Below, piece by piece: positions 40,790 through 50,149 of a stretch of DNA of 64,000 nucleotides. Source of the DNA: Methyloprofundus sp. (GTDB lineage: Bacteria > Pseudomonadota > Gammaproteobacteria > Methylococcales > Methylomonadaceae); assembly GCA_016592635.1 (NCBI GenBank), contig AP023240.1, positions 3,761,630-3,825,629 of the forward strand. Reading direction: 5' to 3'. Made by a program: the position numbers and the translations under genes. Position 1 is the stretch's first letter. The number at the start of each line of letters is the position of its first letter. A model generated the notes under the pieces. That model did no database searches. It had not been told where the DNA came from and saw nothing but the letters and a program-made list of their open reading frames with translations.

Positions 40790-43700
40790 CTATTTTAACT
40801 GCCAACCGCGCCAATAAGAATATACGGCTGGAAAAACAATTAATACCAATATTAAGGTTGAGGTCATGCCACCCACCATTGGCGCAGCAATCCGTTTCAT
40901 AACATCAGCACCAGTACCCGTTTGCCATAAAATAGGCGTTAAACCAATTAAGGTGGTCATACCACTCATGAGCTTGGGCCGGATTCTACGGGCTGCACCT
41001 GCAACAATGGCTTCAGTCAAATCTTGTTTTGAATTTAAACGATTATCTGCTTGGTATTGACGGTAACTTAAATCGAGATATAGCAACATTAATACCCCCA
41101 TTTCGGCAGCCACCCCCGCTAAAGCAATCATACCTACCCACACCGCAATACTGAGGTTATATTCTAATAAATACAGTAACCAGACAGCACCAATCAATGC
41201 AAAAGGAATCGCCAATAAAATAATTAACGTCTCACCAATGGAGCCATGATTAATATAGAGCATCAGAAAGACAATCAATAAAGTAATCGGCACCAGTATT
41301 TTTAAAGTCGCTTTGACGCGTTCATAATATTTGAACTGCCCTGCCCATTCAATTCTTATCCCTTGGGGAATATTAACTTGCTCACCGACAACTTGTTGCG
41401 CCAAGTTCACATAGTCAACAAAACTAATATCTTTTACATCAACAAAAACAAACGATACTAATTCGCCAGATTCAGTGCGTAACATCGGCGGGCCTTTAAT
41501 AAACTCCAAGGTACTTAATTGACCGAGAGGAATTTGTGCGCCACTAGGCGTGGAAACTCGCACTTGCTTTAATACTTCAGGGTCATCTCGAAAATCCCGC
41601 GCATAGCGTAAATTAATAGCATAACGCTCACGACCTTCAATAGTTTCGGTAACTGTTAAGCCTCCAACAGCGATACTTAATGCTTCTTGAACATCATCAA
41701 CCGTCAACCCATAACGGGCAATTTTATCTCTATCAACTGTAAAATCCAGATAATAACCTCCTGTTAGCCGCTCGGCAAAGGCACTGCGGGTATGTCCTGC
41801 AGTACGCTTATCTTGCTGCAATACTTGTTCGATACGTACCGCACTGGCTTCAATCTCCGCCAAGTTATCTCCGAATACTTTAATACCTAGCCCAGAACGA
41901 ATACCTGTAGCTAGCATTTCAGTGCGAGTTTGAATCGGCATCCACCAAATATTGGGCATACCTGGATATTGTAATTTGGCATCCATTTCGGCAATCAAGT
42001 CATCCCAACTTAAACCAGGCCGCCATTGATCTTTAGGCTTTAAAGTAATAACCGTTTCGACCATGGACAAAGGTGCAGGGTCGGTTGGACTGGTAGAGCG
42101 ACCGATTTTGCCAAAAACTCGCTCCACTTCCGGAAAAGTCTTTAGTTGTTTATCCATAGACTGCAGCACTTGCCCTGCTGCTGCAACCGACATCCCAGGC
42201 AATGTTGTAGGCATATATAAAATACTACCTTCATTAAGCGGCGGCATAAACTCACTACCTAGTTTGAAAAAATAAGGGACTGTTGCCACTAGGGCAATCA
42301 TTGCAATGACAATAACGCCTGCACGAAAGCGAATTGCAAAGCGAACAATGGGGCTATAAATAGCAATCATGGCTCGGTTCAACCAATTTTTAGAACCCCG
42401 TATTTTGCCGCGAATCAAAAGTACCGCTAGTGCAGGAATAAGGGTAATCGCTAACAATGCAGAAAAGCCCATTGCATAAGTTTTAGTAAAAGCCAGTGGC
42501 TTGAATAACCGCCCTTCTGTGCCTTCCAAGGCAAAAATGGGTAAAAATGAAACCGTAATAATTAATAAGGCAAAGAAAATACTCGGCCCTACTTCTTGCA
42601 TAGCCTGAATAATCACTTGTCGCCGCTGGGTATCGGATGGCTCGTTTAAATTCTCCAACCGATTATGGATATTCTCAATAATAGTAATGGCCGCATCAAC
42701 CATTGCGCCAATTGCTACTGCTATACCGCCAAGAGACATAATATTAGCGGGTAATTGCTGGGCTGACATCGGAATAAAGGCTAATAATATCGCAATTGGC
42801 AATGCCAAAATAGCAATCAATGCAGAGCGCAGGTGTAGCAGAAACAAAATGATAACCAGAGAAACTACCAGCATCTCTTCTGTCAGCGTATCTTGCAGGG
42901 TTTGAATTGCATTTTCGATCAAGCTGGAACGGTCATAAACAGTAATGATTTCCATGCCTGAGGGTAAAGATTTTTTAACTTCTTGCAAGCGTTGCTTAAC
43001 GCGCTGAATTACATCCAGCGCATCTTCGCCATAACGCATAATGACAATACCACCCACCGTCTCACCTTCACCATCCAACTCAGCCAACCCACGCCGCATG
43101 GCCGGCCCCAGAGTAACTTGCGCAATATCACTGACTGCAATCGGCACACCCTGTTTATTAACATCCAAAGCAATACGCTCAATATCGGCAATCGATTTTA
43201 TATAGCCTCTGCCACGAATAAAATGCTCATGCCCAGCAATTTCAAGCACTCGCCCGCCGACATCATTATTAGATCGGCGTATCGCTCGCGCCACTTGCTG
43301 TAATGAAAAGCCTGAATCAGCTAATTTATAGGGATCTACCGTAACCTGATATTCCTTTTCAAAGCCACCAATAGAAGCAACTTCGGCAACCCCTGGCACT
43401 GACTCCAACCAATAACGTAATTTAAAATCCTGAAAACTACGCATGTCTGCCAAGTTATTCTTACCAGATTTGTCGACTAAGGCATATTGAAATACCCAGC
43501 CTACTCCCGTTGCATCAGGCCCTAGAGTTGGGCGTGCATCTGTAGGCAAATCAGCAGCTGCAGTCGTCAAATATTCCAGTACCCGTGAGCGCGCCCAATA
43601 AATATCAGTATCATCTTCAAAAATCACATAGACAAAACTTAAGCCCAGAAAGCTTTGCCCGCGTACTGATTGTACTTTGGGAGCTGCCAGTAATTTACTG

Positions 43701-43942
43701 GTTAAGGGGTAAGTTATTTGGTCTTCCACCAAATCAGGACTACGCCCTGACCATTCAGTATAAATAATAACTTGTACATCAGATAAGTCAGGAACCGCAT
43801 CCAAAGGCGTATTAAGTAAGGCACGATAACCACCGAAAGCACAAGCGAGAATAATAATTAATGTAACGAAAGCATGCTGGGCGCAATAAGCAATGATATA
43901 TTGAATTGGGCCAGTATTATTAGTTGGTGAGGGGGGATTCAT
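40790..43942 (-). CDS. cusA: CusA-type heavy-metal RND efflux transporter
   Basis: This inner-membrane proton-driven pump has 1050 residues and twelve transmembrane segments. The Cu/Ag (HME4) signature in the fourth helix is present: AIGAMVDAAITIIEN. The region GLSFVYVIFEDDTDIYWARSRV and the Met-rich periplasmic cleft (MSMVETVITLKPK, WWMPIQTRTEMLATGIRSG) also match CusA. No membrane-fusion (CusB) or outer-membrane (CusC) gene is adjacent; it may share components encoded elsewhere, perhaps those of the 56-62 kb operon. Neighbours are tpm downstream and an SLC13 permease upstream. Confidence 0.93.
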   Translation of the reverse strand: MNPPSPTNNTGPIQYIIAYCAQHAFVTLIIILACAFGGYRALLNTPLDAVPDLSDVQVIIYTEWSGRSPDLVEDQITYPLTSKLLAAPKVQSVRGQSFLGLSFVYVIFEDDTDIYWARSRVLEYLTTAAADLPTDARPTLGPDATGVGWVFQYALVDKSGKNNLADMRSFQDFKLRYWLESVPGVAEVASIGGFEKEYQVTVDPYKLADSGFSLQQVARAIRRSNNDVGGRVLEIAGHEHFIRGRGYIKSIADIERIALDVNKQGVPIAVSDIAQVTLGPAMRRGLAELDGEGETVGGIVIMRYGEDALDVIQRVKQRLQEVKKSLPSGMEIITVYDRSSLIENAIQTLQDTLTEEMLVVSLVIILFLLHLRSALIAILALPIAILLAFIPMSAQQLPANIMSLGGIAVAIGAMVDAAITIIENIHNRLENLNEPSDTQRRQVIIQAMQEVGPSIFFALLIITVSFLPIFALEGTEGRLFKPLAFTKTYAMGFSALLAITLIPALAVLLIRGKIRGSKNWLNRAMIAIYSPIVRFAIRFRAGVIVIAMIALVATVPYFFKLGSEFMPPLNEGSILYMPTTLPGMSVAAAGQVLQSMDKQLKTFPEVERVFGKIGRSTSPTDPAPLSMVETVITLKPKDQWRPGLSWDDLIAEMDAKLQYPGMPNIWWMPIQTRTEMLATGIRSGLGIKVFGDNLAEIEASAVRIEQVLQQDKRTAGHTRSAFAERLTGGYYLDFTVDRDKIARYGLTVDDVQEALSIAVGGLTVTETIEGRERYAINLRYARDFRDDPEVLKQVRVSTPSGAQIPLGQLSTLEFIKGPPMLRTESGELVSFVFVDVKDISFVDYVNLAQQVVGEQVNIPQGIRIEWAGQFKYYERVKATLKILVPITLLIVFLMLYINHGSIGETLIILLAIPFALIGAVWLLYLLEYNLSIAVWVGMIALAGVAAEMGVLMLLYLDLSYRQYQADNRLNSKQDLTEAIVAGAARRIRPKLMSGMTTLIGLTPILWQTGTGADVMKRIAAPMVGGMTSTLILVLIVFPAVYSYWRGWQLK

Positions 43943-44071
43943 ATCTCTAAGACTTGTTCAAAATATTAAAATCGAAAAACATTCACTACCATGCTTATAA
44001 GTACCCACTAAACTCCTATATCATTTTAAAAACTCATTTACTTATGCTTCATGCGACTACCACGACAAAGA

Positions 44072-45838
44072 CTAGAAGTGCCATACCTGAGGAATAATCC
44101 ATAATGCAATACAACACACTAACACACTAAGCGGCAAGCCTAATTTTAAATAGTCACTAAAGCGATAACCACCAGGGCCAAAAACCATTAGATTAGTTTG
44201 ATAACCGATAGGGGTGATAAAGCTGGCCGATGCAGCAATCATGACTGCGACAGCAAAAGGAGCCATATTGACCCCCAAACCTGCAGCACTACTCATAGCA
44301 ATAGGAAACATCACGATGGCTGCAGCATTATTAGTAATAGTCTCTGTCAATAAGGCTGTAGTTAGGTAAACTAAGAGCAGCATTATCCACGGGTCACCAT
44401 TAGCCAATAGTAATGCTTGTTCTGCGATCAGGTCAGCAAGGCCTACTTTTTGTACCGCAGTACCTAAGCCAAAAGCACAGGCAATCACCATAAGTACTTT
44501 ATAATCAATACTATTGCGTGCATCTTCCATATTTAAACAGCCAGTCATAAGCATGGCCCCTGCTGCCAGCACTGCTGCTGGTAAAATATGCATGGTCTCA
44601 GTAATAATCAAGCCAATCATTATCAGCATAATACTCAAGGCCCAAGGAGCACGCTCATGACGCACAGGGTTAGAGTTAGCGAGCCGACTAATCAGTAAAA
44701 AATCACGGCTATTACGAAATTTAAACAGAAAACCTTTTTGCGCCTCTAATAGTAGTGTGTCTCCAGGCTGGAGTTGAATATCACCGACTTTACCTTCAAG
44801 ACGCTGCCCATTCCGAGCAACTGATAAAATAACGGCATTATAACGATGCCTAAAGCGTGCTTTACGAATATTAAGCCCATTAACAGGGCTTTCTGCAGAG
44901 ATAACAGCCTCAAATAAACGGCGTTCATGATCTCGCCCAGCTAGTTTAAAGACTTGATCAGAAGCTAACACTAATCCACGAATACGACGTAACTCTACAA
45001 CTGAATCAACAGCACCAGCGAAGACTAAACGATCATCAGTTTGAATAATCGTTTGCGGCGACACTGCCGACAGAATTTCATTTTCACGAATAATTTCGAT
45101 TAAAAAAAGCCCAGGCAAATGCCGTAACCCTGCATCTTGGACAGTTTGCCCTGCAAGCTCACAGTCCGATTTGACTAACATTTCAACTAAATACTCACGC
45201 ACATCTCCAAATTTTTCGATTGCTCCCACTCTATTAGGAATCAGGTAAGGAGAGAGAATCACTAAATAGAGGCAACCGACAAGAGTAATAGGAATACCAA
45301 CTGCCGCAATTTCAAATAAGCTAAACCCAGGAGCACCAGATTGCCGCATTAAACCATCTACCACTAAATTAGTACTAGTGCCTATCAATGAACAAGTACC
45401 GCCCATAATTGACGCATAGCTAAGCGGTAATAAAAAACTTGAGGGGGTAAATTTACTGCGCTTACACCAGTCTTGCACTGCAGAAGTAAACATAGCAACA
45501 ACAGGGCTATTATTAATAAGGACACTGATGGTAGCTGCTGGAACTAATAAGCGTATTAATGCTGTTGTTATATTTGCAGGTTTACCTAATAAAATGCGAC
45601 TAAGCCATGCAATAGCCCCTGTCCCTTTCAAGCCTGATACAGTGACATATAATACTGCAATAGTAATCATGCCAGGGTTAGATAATCCAGATAAAGCTTC
45701 TGTAGGGGTAAGGATCTTGCTCACTAAAAGTAGTGCTAATGCACCTAACAATATAGTATCAGCAGCAAACCGATTGCTAGCGAGAAGTAATAGAGAGCTA
45801 AGCAATATGAATGCAACTGCGATAAGTTCAACTAGCAT
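44072..45838 (-). CDS. SLC13-family anion permease with two TrkA-C domains
   Basis: This 588-residue membrane protein of the divalent anion:Na+ symporter family is typically used for sulfate or related anions. About eleven transmembrane segments are divided by two cytosolic RCK_C (TrkA-C) domains around residues 205-290 and 300-385 (EYLVEMLVKSDCELAGQTV; LEGKVGDIQLQPGDTLLLEA). Conserved transport loops are VLINNSPVVAMFTSAVQDW, GTCSLIGTSTNLVVDGL, TETITNNAAAIVMFPIA and ASFITPIGYQTNLMVFGPGGY. It is a single-gene unit, starting 0.5 kb from the sigma54-driven gene. Confidence 0.92.
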   Translation of the reverse strand: MLVELIAVAFILLSSLLLLASNRFAADTILLGALALLLVSKILTPTEALSGLSNPGMITIAVLYVTVSGLKGTGAIAWLSRILLGKPANITTALIRLLVPAATISVLINNSPVVAMFTSAVQDWCKRSKFTPSSFLLPLSYASIMGGTCSLIGTSTNLVVDGLMRQSGAPGFSLFEIAAVGIPITLVGCLYLVILSPYLIPNRVGAIEKFGDVREYLVEMLVKSDCELAGQTVQDAGLRHLPGLFLIEIIRENEILSAVSPQTIIQTDDRLVFAGAVDSVVELRRIRGLVLASDQVFKLAGRDHERRLFEAVISAESPVNGLNIRKARFRHRYNAVILSVARNGQRLEGKVGDIQLQPGDTLLLEAQKGFLFKFRNSRDFLLISRLANSNPVRHERAPWALSIMLIMIGLIITETMHILPAAVLAAGAMLMTGCLNMEDARNSIDYKVLMVIACAFGLGTAVQKVGLADLIAEQALLLANGDPWIMLLLVYLTTALLTETITNNAAAIVMFPIAMSSAAGLGVNMAPFAVAVMIAASASFITPIGYQTNLMVFGPGGYRFSDYLKLGLPLSVLVCCIALWIIPQVWHF

Positions 45839-46174
45839 TTAGGTAGTATTGTCCTTAAAAATTAAATGACTTAGGGTAATATGGTGAAATTAATAATAAA
45901 ACAGGTGTAAGTGTTTTGTTCTCAGCAAAATCCACATACAGCAGCGTACAACTATGGTCGCACAAACTATATTTAATAAGTCTTACATTCTATATCAAGT
46001 TTCTCAGCAAAGTTATAAAAATAAACTATAATAAGTATTCTGACATATTAAGTTAGGGGATTTCCCTCGGTTTTTTGTAAACACTCCTATAGTTTAGCTT
46101 CTTTATATTATTAAAGAGCCTTATGTTACTGGCTAAAATAAACACAATATATGAGTGTTTCTGATTTACTGTCA

Positions 46175-46216
46175 GCATGACACTTTTGTCATGCCAGACT
46201 GACAAAAGTGTCATGC
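46175..46216. promoter_or_regulatory. tandem dyad, likely sigma54 activator site
   Basis: A perfect 16-bp inverted repeat (GCATGACACTTTTGTC and its complement, spacer 10 bases) lies here. Each arm is itself a TGACA-N4-TGTCA dyad (46178-46191 and 46200-46213), giving two binding sites 22 bp apart, i.e. on the same DNA face. The right site ends 53-57 bp before the -24 element. Confidence 0.7.
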
Positions 46217-46269
46217 AATAAACAATAAATATAATTAGGTATGTAGGGTATAAGCAAGTAAGCATATTG

Positions 46270-46285
46270 TGGCATATATATTGCA
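46270..46285 (+). promoter_or_regulatory. sigma54 (-24/-12) promoter
   Basis: TGGCATATATATTGCA is an almost ideal match to TGGCAC-N5-TTGCA: GG and GC are 10 bases apart and the TTGCA is exact. The predicted start is about base 46296, 41 bases before the small membrane protein gene. Confidence 0.85.
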
Positions 46286-46336
46286 GCAATTGACTTGTCA
46301 TATTTAATTTTTCAACCAGCAGGATGGGTTAAAGTA

Positions 46337-46603
46337 ATGAAAAAAATAATTTCTTCGATAATAGGCTTAAGTAGCATCGTTTTTGTGAGCAACGTACAAG
46401 CCAAGGGACTTTCTTCAATAAATCCTATGGTTAATAGTAACGACCTAGCAGAACCTGGTACAGTATTTGAAGGCTTAGTTAACGCACCAATGCACAGTAC
46501 TGCCATATTAGTTATAGCAGGCTTGATCGGCGTTTACTTTGCTATAAAACACCATGAGTTCGCAAAAAAACATCAAGAGTTACATAGCAAACGCCTAGGT
46601 TAA
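46337..46603 (+). CDS. small exported membrane protein, sigma54-driven
   Basis: This 88-residue protein is one I do not recognise. Residues 1-22 (MKKIISSIIGLSSIVFVSNV then QA) form a signal peptide. A short polar middle follows, then a second hydrophobic helix at about 51-67 (STAILVIAGLIGVYFAI), and a strongly basic, His-rich tail (KHHEFAKKHQELHSKR). Signal peptide, polar part, C-terminal helix and basic tail resemble the layout of sorted surface proteins, but no PEP motif is present; NAPMHS precedes the helix. The start at 46337 is supported by the signal peptide; AGGATGG is 10 bases upstream. Its promoter is a clear -24/-12 element. Confidence 0.7.
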   Translation: MKKIISSIIGLSSIVFVSNVQAKGLSSINPMVNSNDLAEPGTVFEGLVNAPMHSTAILVIAGLIGVYFAIKHHEFAKKHQELHSKRLG

Positions 46604-46672
46604 TTTAAAACGTTTTTGTGCCTACCTCTTAAGCCTATCGTAAATCTTCAATTAACGCAGAGGAGGTAAGAC

Positions 46673-47116
46673 ATGAAAATATGGATAGATGCAGATGCAT
46701 GTCCTGTAGTCAATAAAGAGATACTGTGTCGAGCTGCCGAACGCACAAAAATATTAATTACCTTTGTGGCAAACCAGTTCATACGCTTGCCACCTTCGCG
46801 TTATCTTAAATTTATCCAAGTAGCTCGAGGCTTTGATGTGGCCGATAATGAAATAGTACTCAGGGTTAGTGCCAATGACTTGGTTATTACTGGCGATATC
46901 CCACTGGCAGCAGAAGTCATTGAAAAAGGTGCGCTAGCTCTAAATCACCGTGGTGAACTGTATACCGCCAGCAATATTAGAGAATGCCTGAATATGCGTG
47001 ATTTTATGGACACTCTACGCTCCAGTGGTATCGAAACAGGCGGCCCTTCCGCTTTAAGTCAAAGTGATCGTCAAGCTTTCGCCAACCAATTAGATAAAAT
47101 ACTAGCAAAAATGTAG
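46673..47116 (+). CDS. YaiI/YqxD family protein (UPF0178, DUF188)
   Basis: This 147-residue protein has a PIN-like fold. The family N-terminus KIWIDADACPVVNKEI carries the conserved Asp residues, and NDLVITGDIPLAAEVIEKG the further acidic ones. LNHRGELYTASNIRECLNMRDFMDTLR completes the match. Its biological function is not established. GAGGAGG lies upstream of the ATG at good distance. It is probably a single-gene unit, convergent with the acidic hypothetical gene. Confidence 0.92.
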   Translation: MKIWIDADACPVVNKEILCRAAERTKILITFVANQFIRLPPSRYLKFIQVARGFDVADNEIVLRVSANDLVITGDIPLAAEVIEKGALALNHRGELYTASNIRECLNMRDFMDTLRSSGIETGGPSALSQSDRQAFANQLDKILAKM

Positions 47117-47181
47117 CAGAAGCCTATCGCCGCTACCGATTTAGAATTGCGACATAGGCTCACGTACAGACAAATTTCACT

Positions 47182-47577
47182 CTACTCTTCAAATAAAGCA
47201 TTAATGACATGCAGTTTTTCAATTAGTTGCGTGTATGCTAACTCAATTTTATCTAACATTTGCATCAAGAAGACAGTTAACTCATTCTCGGTCATATTTT
47301 CTAACACACCAAAAAACTGCACTTCTAGCTCACTAATCGGATCCAAATCAACCACTTCATCTAGGTATACCAGCGCATCCGACTCTTGTATATAATCAGC
47401 CAATGTACTATCTTGATACTCGGTAATAGCCGTTAATAATTCATCTACGGCAATATTGATAGCCTGTAACATCTCTTGTAGTGGCTGCAACATAGTCACT
47501 TCAGTCACTAAGGCATTTAAAGTATTTATCAAGTTTTTGGCAGCTACGATTTCAAGCTGCACTTGTTGCTTATCCAT
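47182..47577 (-). CDS. acidic alpha-helical hypothetical protein
   Basis: This 131-residue protein has no recognisable domain. It is very acidic, almost free of aromatic residues and Gly, and predicted nearly all-helical (DKQQVQLEIVAAKNLINTL at the start; ELTVFLMQMLDKIELAYTQL near the end). It lacks a signal peptide, Cys and Trp. The start codon has a CCCC-rich stretch upstream (GGGGGGAAG on the coding strand, a usable ribosome binding site). It is divergent from the LonB-like protease gene, 99 bases away, and could be its adaptor or a substrate; that is a guess from position. Confidence 0.6.
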   Translation of the reverse strand: MDKQQVQLEIVAAKNLINTLNALVTEVTMLQPLQEMLQAINIAVDELLTAITEYQDSTLADYIQESDALVYLDEVVDLDPISELEVQFFGVLENMTENELTVFLMQMLDKIELAYTQLIEKLHVINALFEE

Positions 47578-47676
47578 ACTTCCCCCCGTGTTATTTGATT
47601 TGTTTTAATTATCACACAATATAGAGCATCAATGCTAAAATCATAAGTCCTGCCTTACTGTACGCATAAATTGGAT

Positions 47677-50076
47677 ATGACTGATCAGCTAAAATTACCG
47701 ACTAGCGCTTTAAAACTACAAATATCTCCATCAGACTACACTAATATAACTGATAACCAAGATACTCAAATTGCTAATATTCTTGGTCAAGAAAGAGCGC
47801 AATCGGCACTAGGTTTTGGCGTTGCTATGCAAAATCCTGGTTACAATATTTATGTCATGGGTGAGCCAGGAACGGGGCGTTTGTCCATGATTACCAACCA
47901 CCTTACCCCCATTTCTCAAAGTCAGGAAACACCACCTGCCTATGCCTATGTCGAAAACTTTGAAAATAATCGTGAACCGGTCGCGATAGAACTACCAGCC
48001 GGTCAAGCACAATCCTTTTGCAAAGACATTGATACTCTGATCGATAATCTAATCGCAACCTTTCCGGCAGCCTTTGAAAGCCCAAGTTATCAGCAAAAAA
48101 AGACCGCTATCGAACGTGTATTTACTCAGCGTTACAACAGCACTATTGACCTAGTAGAAAAAGCAGCAAAAGAAAAAAATATTGCTTTATTTCGCGATAC
48201 CGATGCGATTACTTTCGCACCGATACGCGAGCAAAAGGTGTTAGATGAGGAACAATTTAACCAGTTACCTCAAGATGACCGCGATACTTTCCATAAAGAC
48301 ACTGAAGCTTTGGAAGATTATTTAGGTGATGTGCTAATTGAATTGCCACAATGGCGACGTGCACTGGTAGATAAAAACCGTCAATTAGATAATGCGACAA
48401 TTCGCTTAGCAATCTCACCATTATTTAAAGAGCTGCAGCAACAATATCAGAATATTGATAGCGTCATTACCTATCTGAGTGAAATAAAAAAAGATATTAG
48501 CGAAACCATTAAAGACCTGTTTGTGCAAAATCAAGCAATAGAAAGCCTGAGTGATGGCATTAAAAAACAATTATTAAAAGACCAATACCACCCTAATATT
48601 CTGGTTGATTATAAAGAAGCGATTGGCGCACCTGTTATTTACGAACCTAACCCGACCTATCAGAACCTATTTGGTCGTATTGAATATAGCAGTGAACAAG
48701 GTGCACTCACTACTAATTACCAGCTTATCCGTGCAGGTTCACTGCACAAAGCCAATGGCGGTTATTTAATCTTAGATGCAGACAAACTGCTAGAGTTCCC
48801 TTTTGTTTGGGAAGGCCTGAAACGTGCGTTAAAGTCAGGGCGTATTGAAATTGAGTCACCTTATTCTGAGCTTGGCATTAATACAGTAACCTTAAAACCC
48901 GAAGTCATTCCGCTGAATATAAAAATTATTTTGGTTGGTTCCCGGGAAATTTATTATCTATTGCAAGATTATGATAGTGAATTTAATGAAATGTTTCGTA
49001 TCTTGGCTGATTTTGATTACGACATTCCACGCACTATACCTAATATGCAAAGCTTTGCGCTGCTGATGCAGCAACAAGCTCGCGACTCGGGAGCAAAAAT
49101 ACTGACTGAAGCTGCTATCATCAGCTTATTAGAGCATAACTGCCGCCTAGCCGAACACCAACAACGTATTTCAGCACATATCAATGATGCTTTGGAGATT
49201 ATTGGCGAAGCTAATTTTCTCTGCTCTGCCACAAGCATTGACCAAGAACATATTGAGCAAGCTCTTAATGCTCGCGAATACCGTAACGGTAGAATTGCGC
49301 AAAGTATTTTGGAGGACATGCTGAGTGACACCATCCTGATTGATACCTCTGGCAGTACTGCCGGAAAAATTAATGGACTCACCGTACTAGAAGTTGGCGG
49401 CAGTAGTTTTGGCGCACCCTCACGTATTACCGTGACTGTTTACCCTGGCTCGCGTGGTATTGTTGATATTGAGCGTGAAGCTGAATTAGGGCTTTCCATT
49501 CACTCCAAAGGGGTAATGATTTTAACGGGCTACTTGGGAAGCTGTTATGCGCAAGAGTTTCCACTCGCCATTTCTGCAAGCATTGCCCTAGAACAATCTT
49601 ATGGTCATATTGATGGTGACAGTGCCTCACTCGCTGAATTGTGCTGTCTTATTTCCGCCTTAACCTCAACGCCTATCAAGCAAAGTTTTGCCGTCACTGG
49701 CTCCATAAATCAATATGGTGAAGTGCAAGCTATTGGTGGCGTGAATGAGAAAATTGAAGGTTTTTTTAAACTGTGCAAAGGTCGTGGTTTAACAGGCGAG
49801 CAAGGTTGTATTATACCTAAAGCCAACATCCGTAATTTAATGCTCAAACAAGAAATTATTGATGCCGTAGCGGCAAATCAATTTGCTATCTATGCGGTAG
49901 CCACTGTTAACGAAGCATTAGGCATTCTTACTGGTGTTGAAGTTGGTAATAAAGATAGCCAAGGCGAATACCCTGAAGATAGCTTAAACTTTAAGGTCAT
50001 TTCCCGGCTTAAAGAGATTTCTGATTTAGGGCATGATAAGGAAGATGAAGAGCATGAAGAAGAGACTGAATCATAA
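47677..50076 (+). CDS. LonB-like ATP-dependent protease (AAA_32 + Lon C-terminal domain)
   Basis: This 799-residue protein joins an N-terminal ATPase-like region of the AAA_32 type with a C-terminal Lon protease domain. The P-loop-like segment VMGEPGTGRLSM (about residue 60) has Arg in place of the usual Lys, as is common in this family. The catalytic dyad is the Ser of HIDGDSASLAELC and the Lys of GGVNEKIEGFF (about 645-695). The region between includes a long coiled helical insertion (about 110-290). ATG at 47677 is preferred to a TTG two codons before. The acidic tail (KEDEEHEEETES) is unusual for Lon proteases. Confidence 0.88.
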   Translation: MTDQLKLPTSALKLQISPSDYTNITDNQDTQIANILGQERAQSALGFGVAMQNPGYNIYVMGEPGTGRLSMITNHLTPISQSQETPPAYAYVENFENNREPVAIELPAGQAQSFCKDIDTLIDNLIATFPAAFESPSYQQKKTAIERVFTQRYNSTIDLVEKAAKEKNIALFRDTDAITFAPIREQKVLDEEQFNQLPQDDRDTFHKDTEALEDYLGDVLIELPQWRRALVDKNRQLDNATIRLAISPLFKELQQQYQNIDSVITYLSEIKKDISETIKDLFVQNQAIESLSDGIKKQLLKDQYHPNILVDYKEAIGAPVIYEPNPTYQNLFGRIEYSSEQGALTTNYQLIRAGSLHKANGGYLILDADKLLEFPFVWEGLKRALKSGRIEIESPYSELGINTVTLKPEVIPLNIKIILVGSREIYYLLQDYDSEFNEMFRILADFDYDIPRTIPNMQSFALLMQQQARDSGAKILTEAAIISLLEHNCRLAEHQQRISAHINDALEIIGEANFLCSATSIDQEHIEQALNAREYRNGRIAQSILEDMLSDTILIDTSGSTAGKINGLTVLEVGGSSFGAPSRITVTVYPGSRGIVDIEREAELGLSIHSKGVMILTGYLGSCYAQEFPLAISASIALEQSYGHIDGDSASLAELCCLISALTSTPIKQSFAVTGSINQYGEVQAIGGVNEKIEGFFKLCKGRGLTGEQGCIIPKANIRNLMLKQEIIDAVAANQFAIYAVATVNEALGILTGVEVGNKDSQGEYPEDSLNFKVISRLKEISDLGHDKEDEEHEEETES

Positions 50077-50149
50077 CAGTAGCTTGAACTTTATAGATTG
50101 GGGCTTGTACCCCACCTCAGGCTACCGACTTAAATAATGGCAAATTAAC

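Larger units (their letters stand above)
45839..46336. other. spacer with sigma54 control region
   Basis: No gene is supported in the left 300 bases; a short AGGG/CCCT stem followed by T6 at about 46055-46076 is a weak terminator candidate. The right part holds a perfect 16-bp inverted repeat (46175-46216) and a -24/-12 promoter (46270-46285), described separately. Confidence 0.55.

Noticed and set aside
46053..46301. 82-codon minus-strand reading frame
   Set aside because: It runs through the inverted repeat and the sigma54 promoter, has no ribosome binding site and no family-like sequence.
46337..46603. The small protein as a PEP-CTERM variant
   Set aside because: The C-terminal helix and basic tail fit, but there is no PEP or other named sorting motif.
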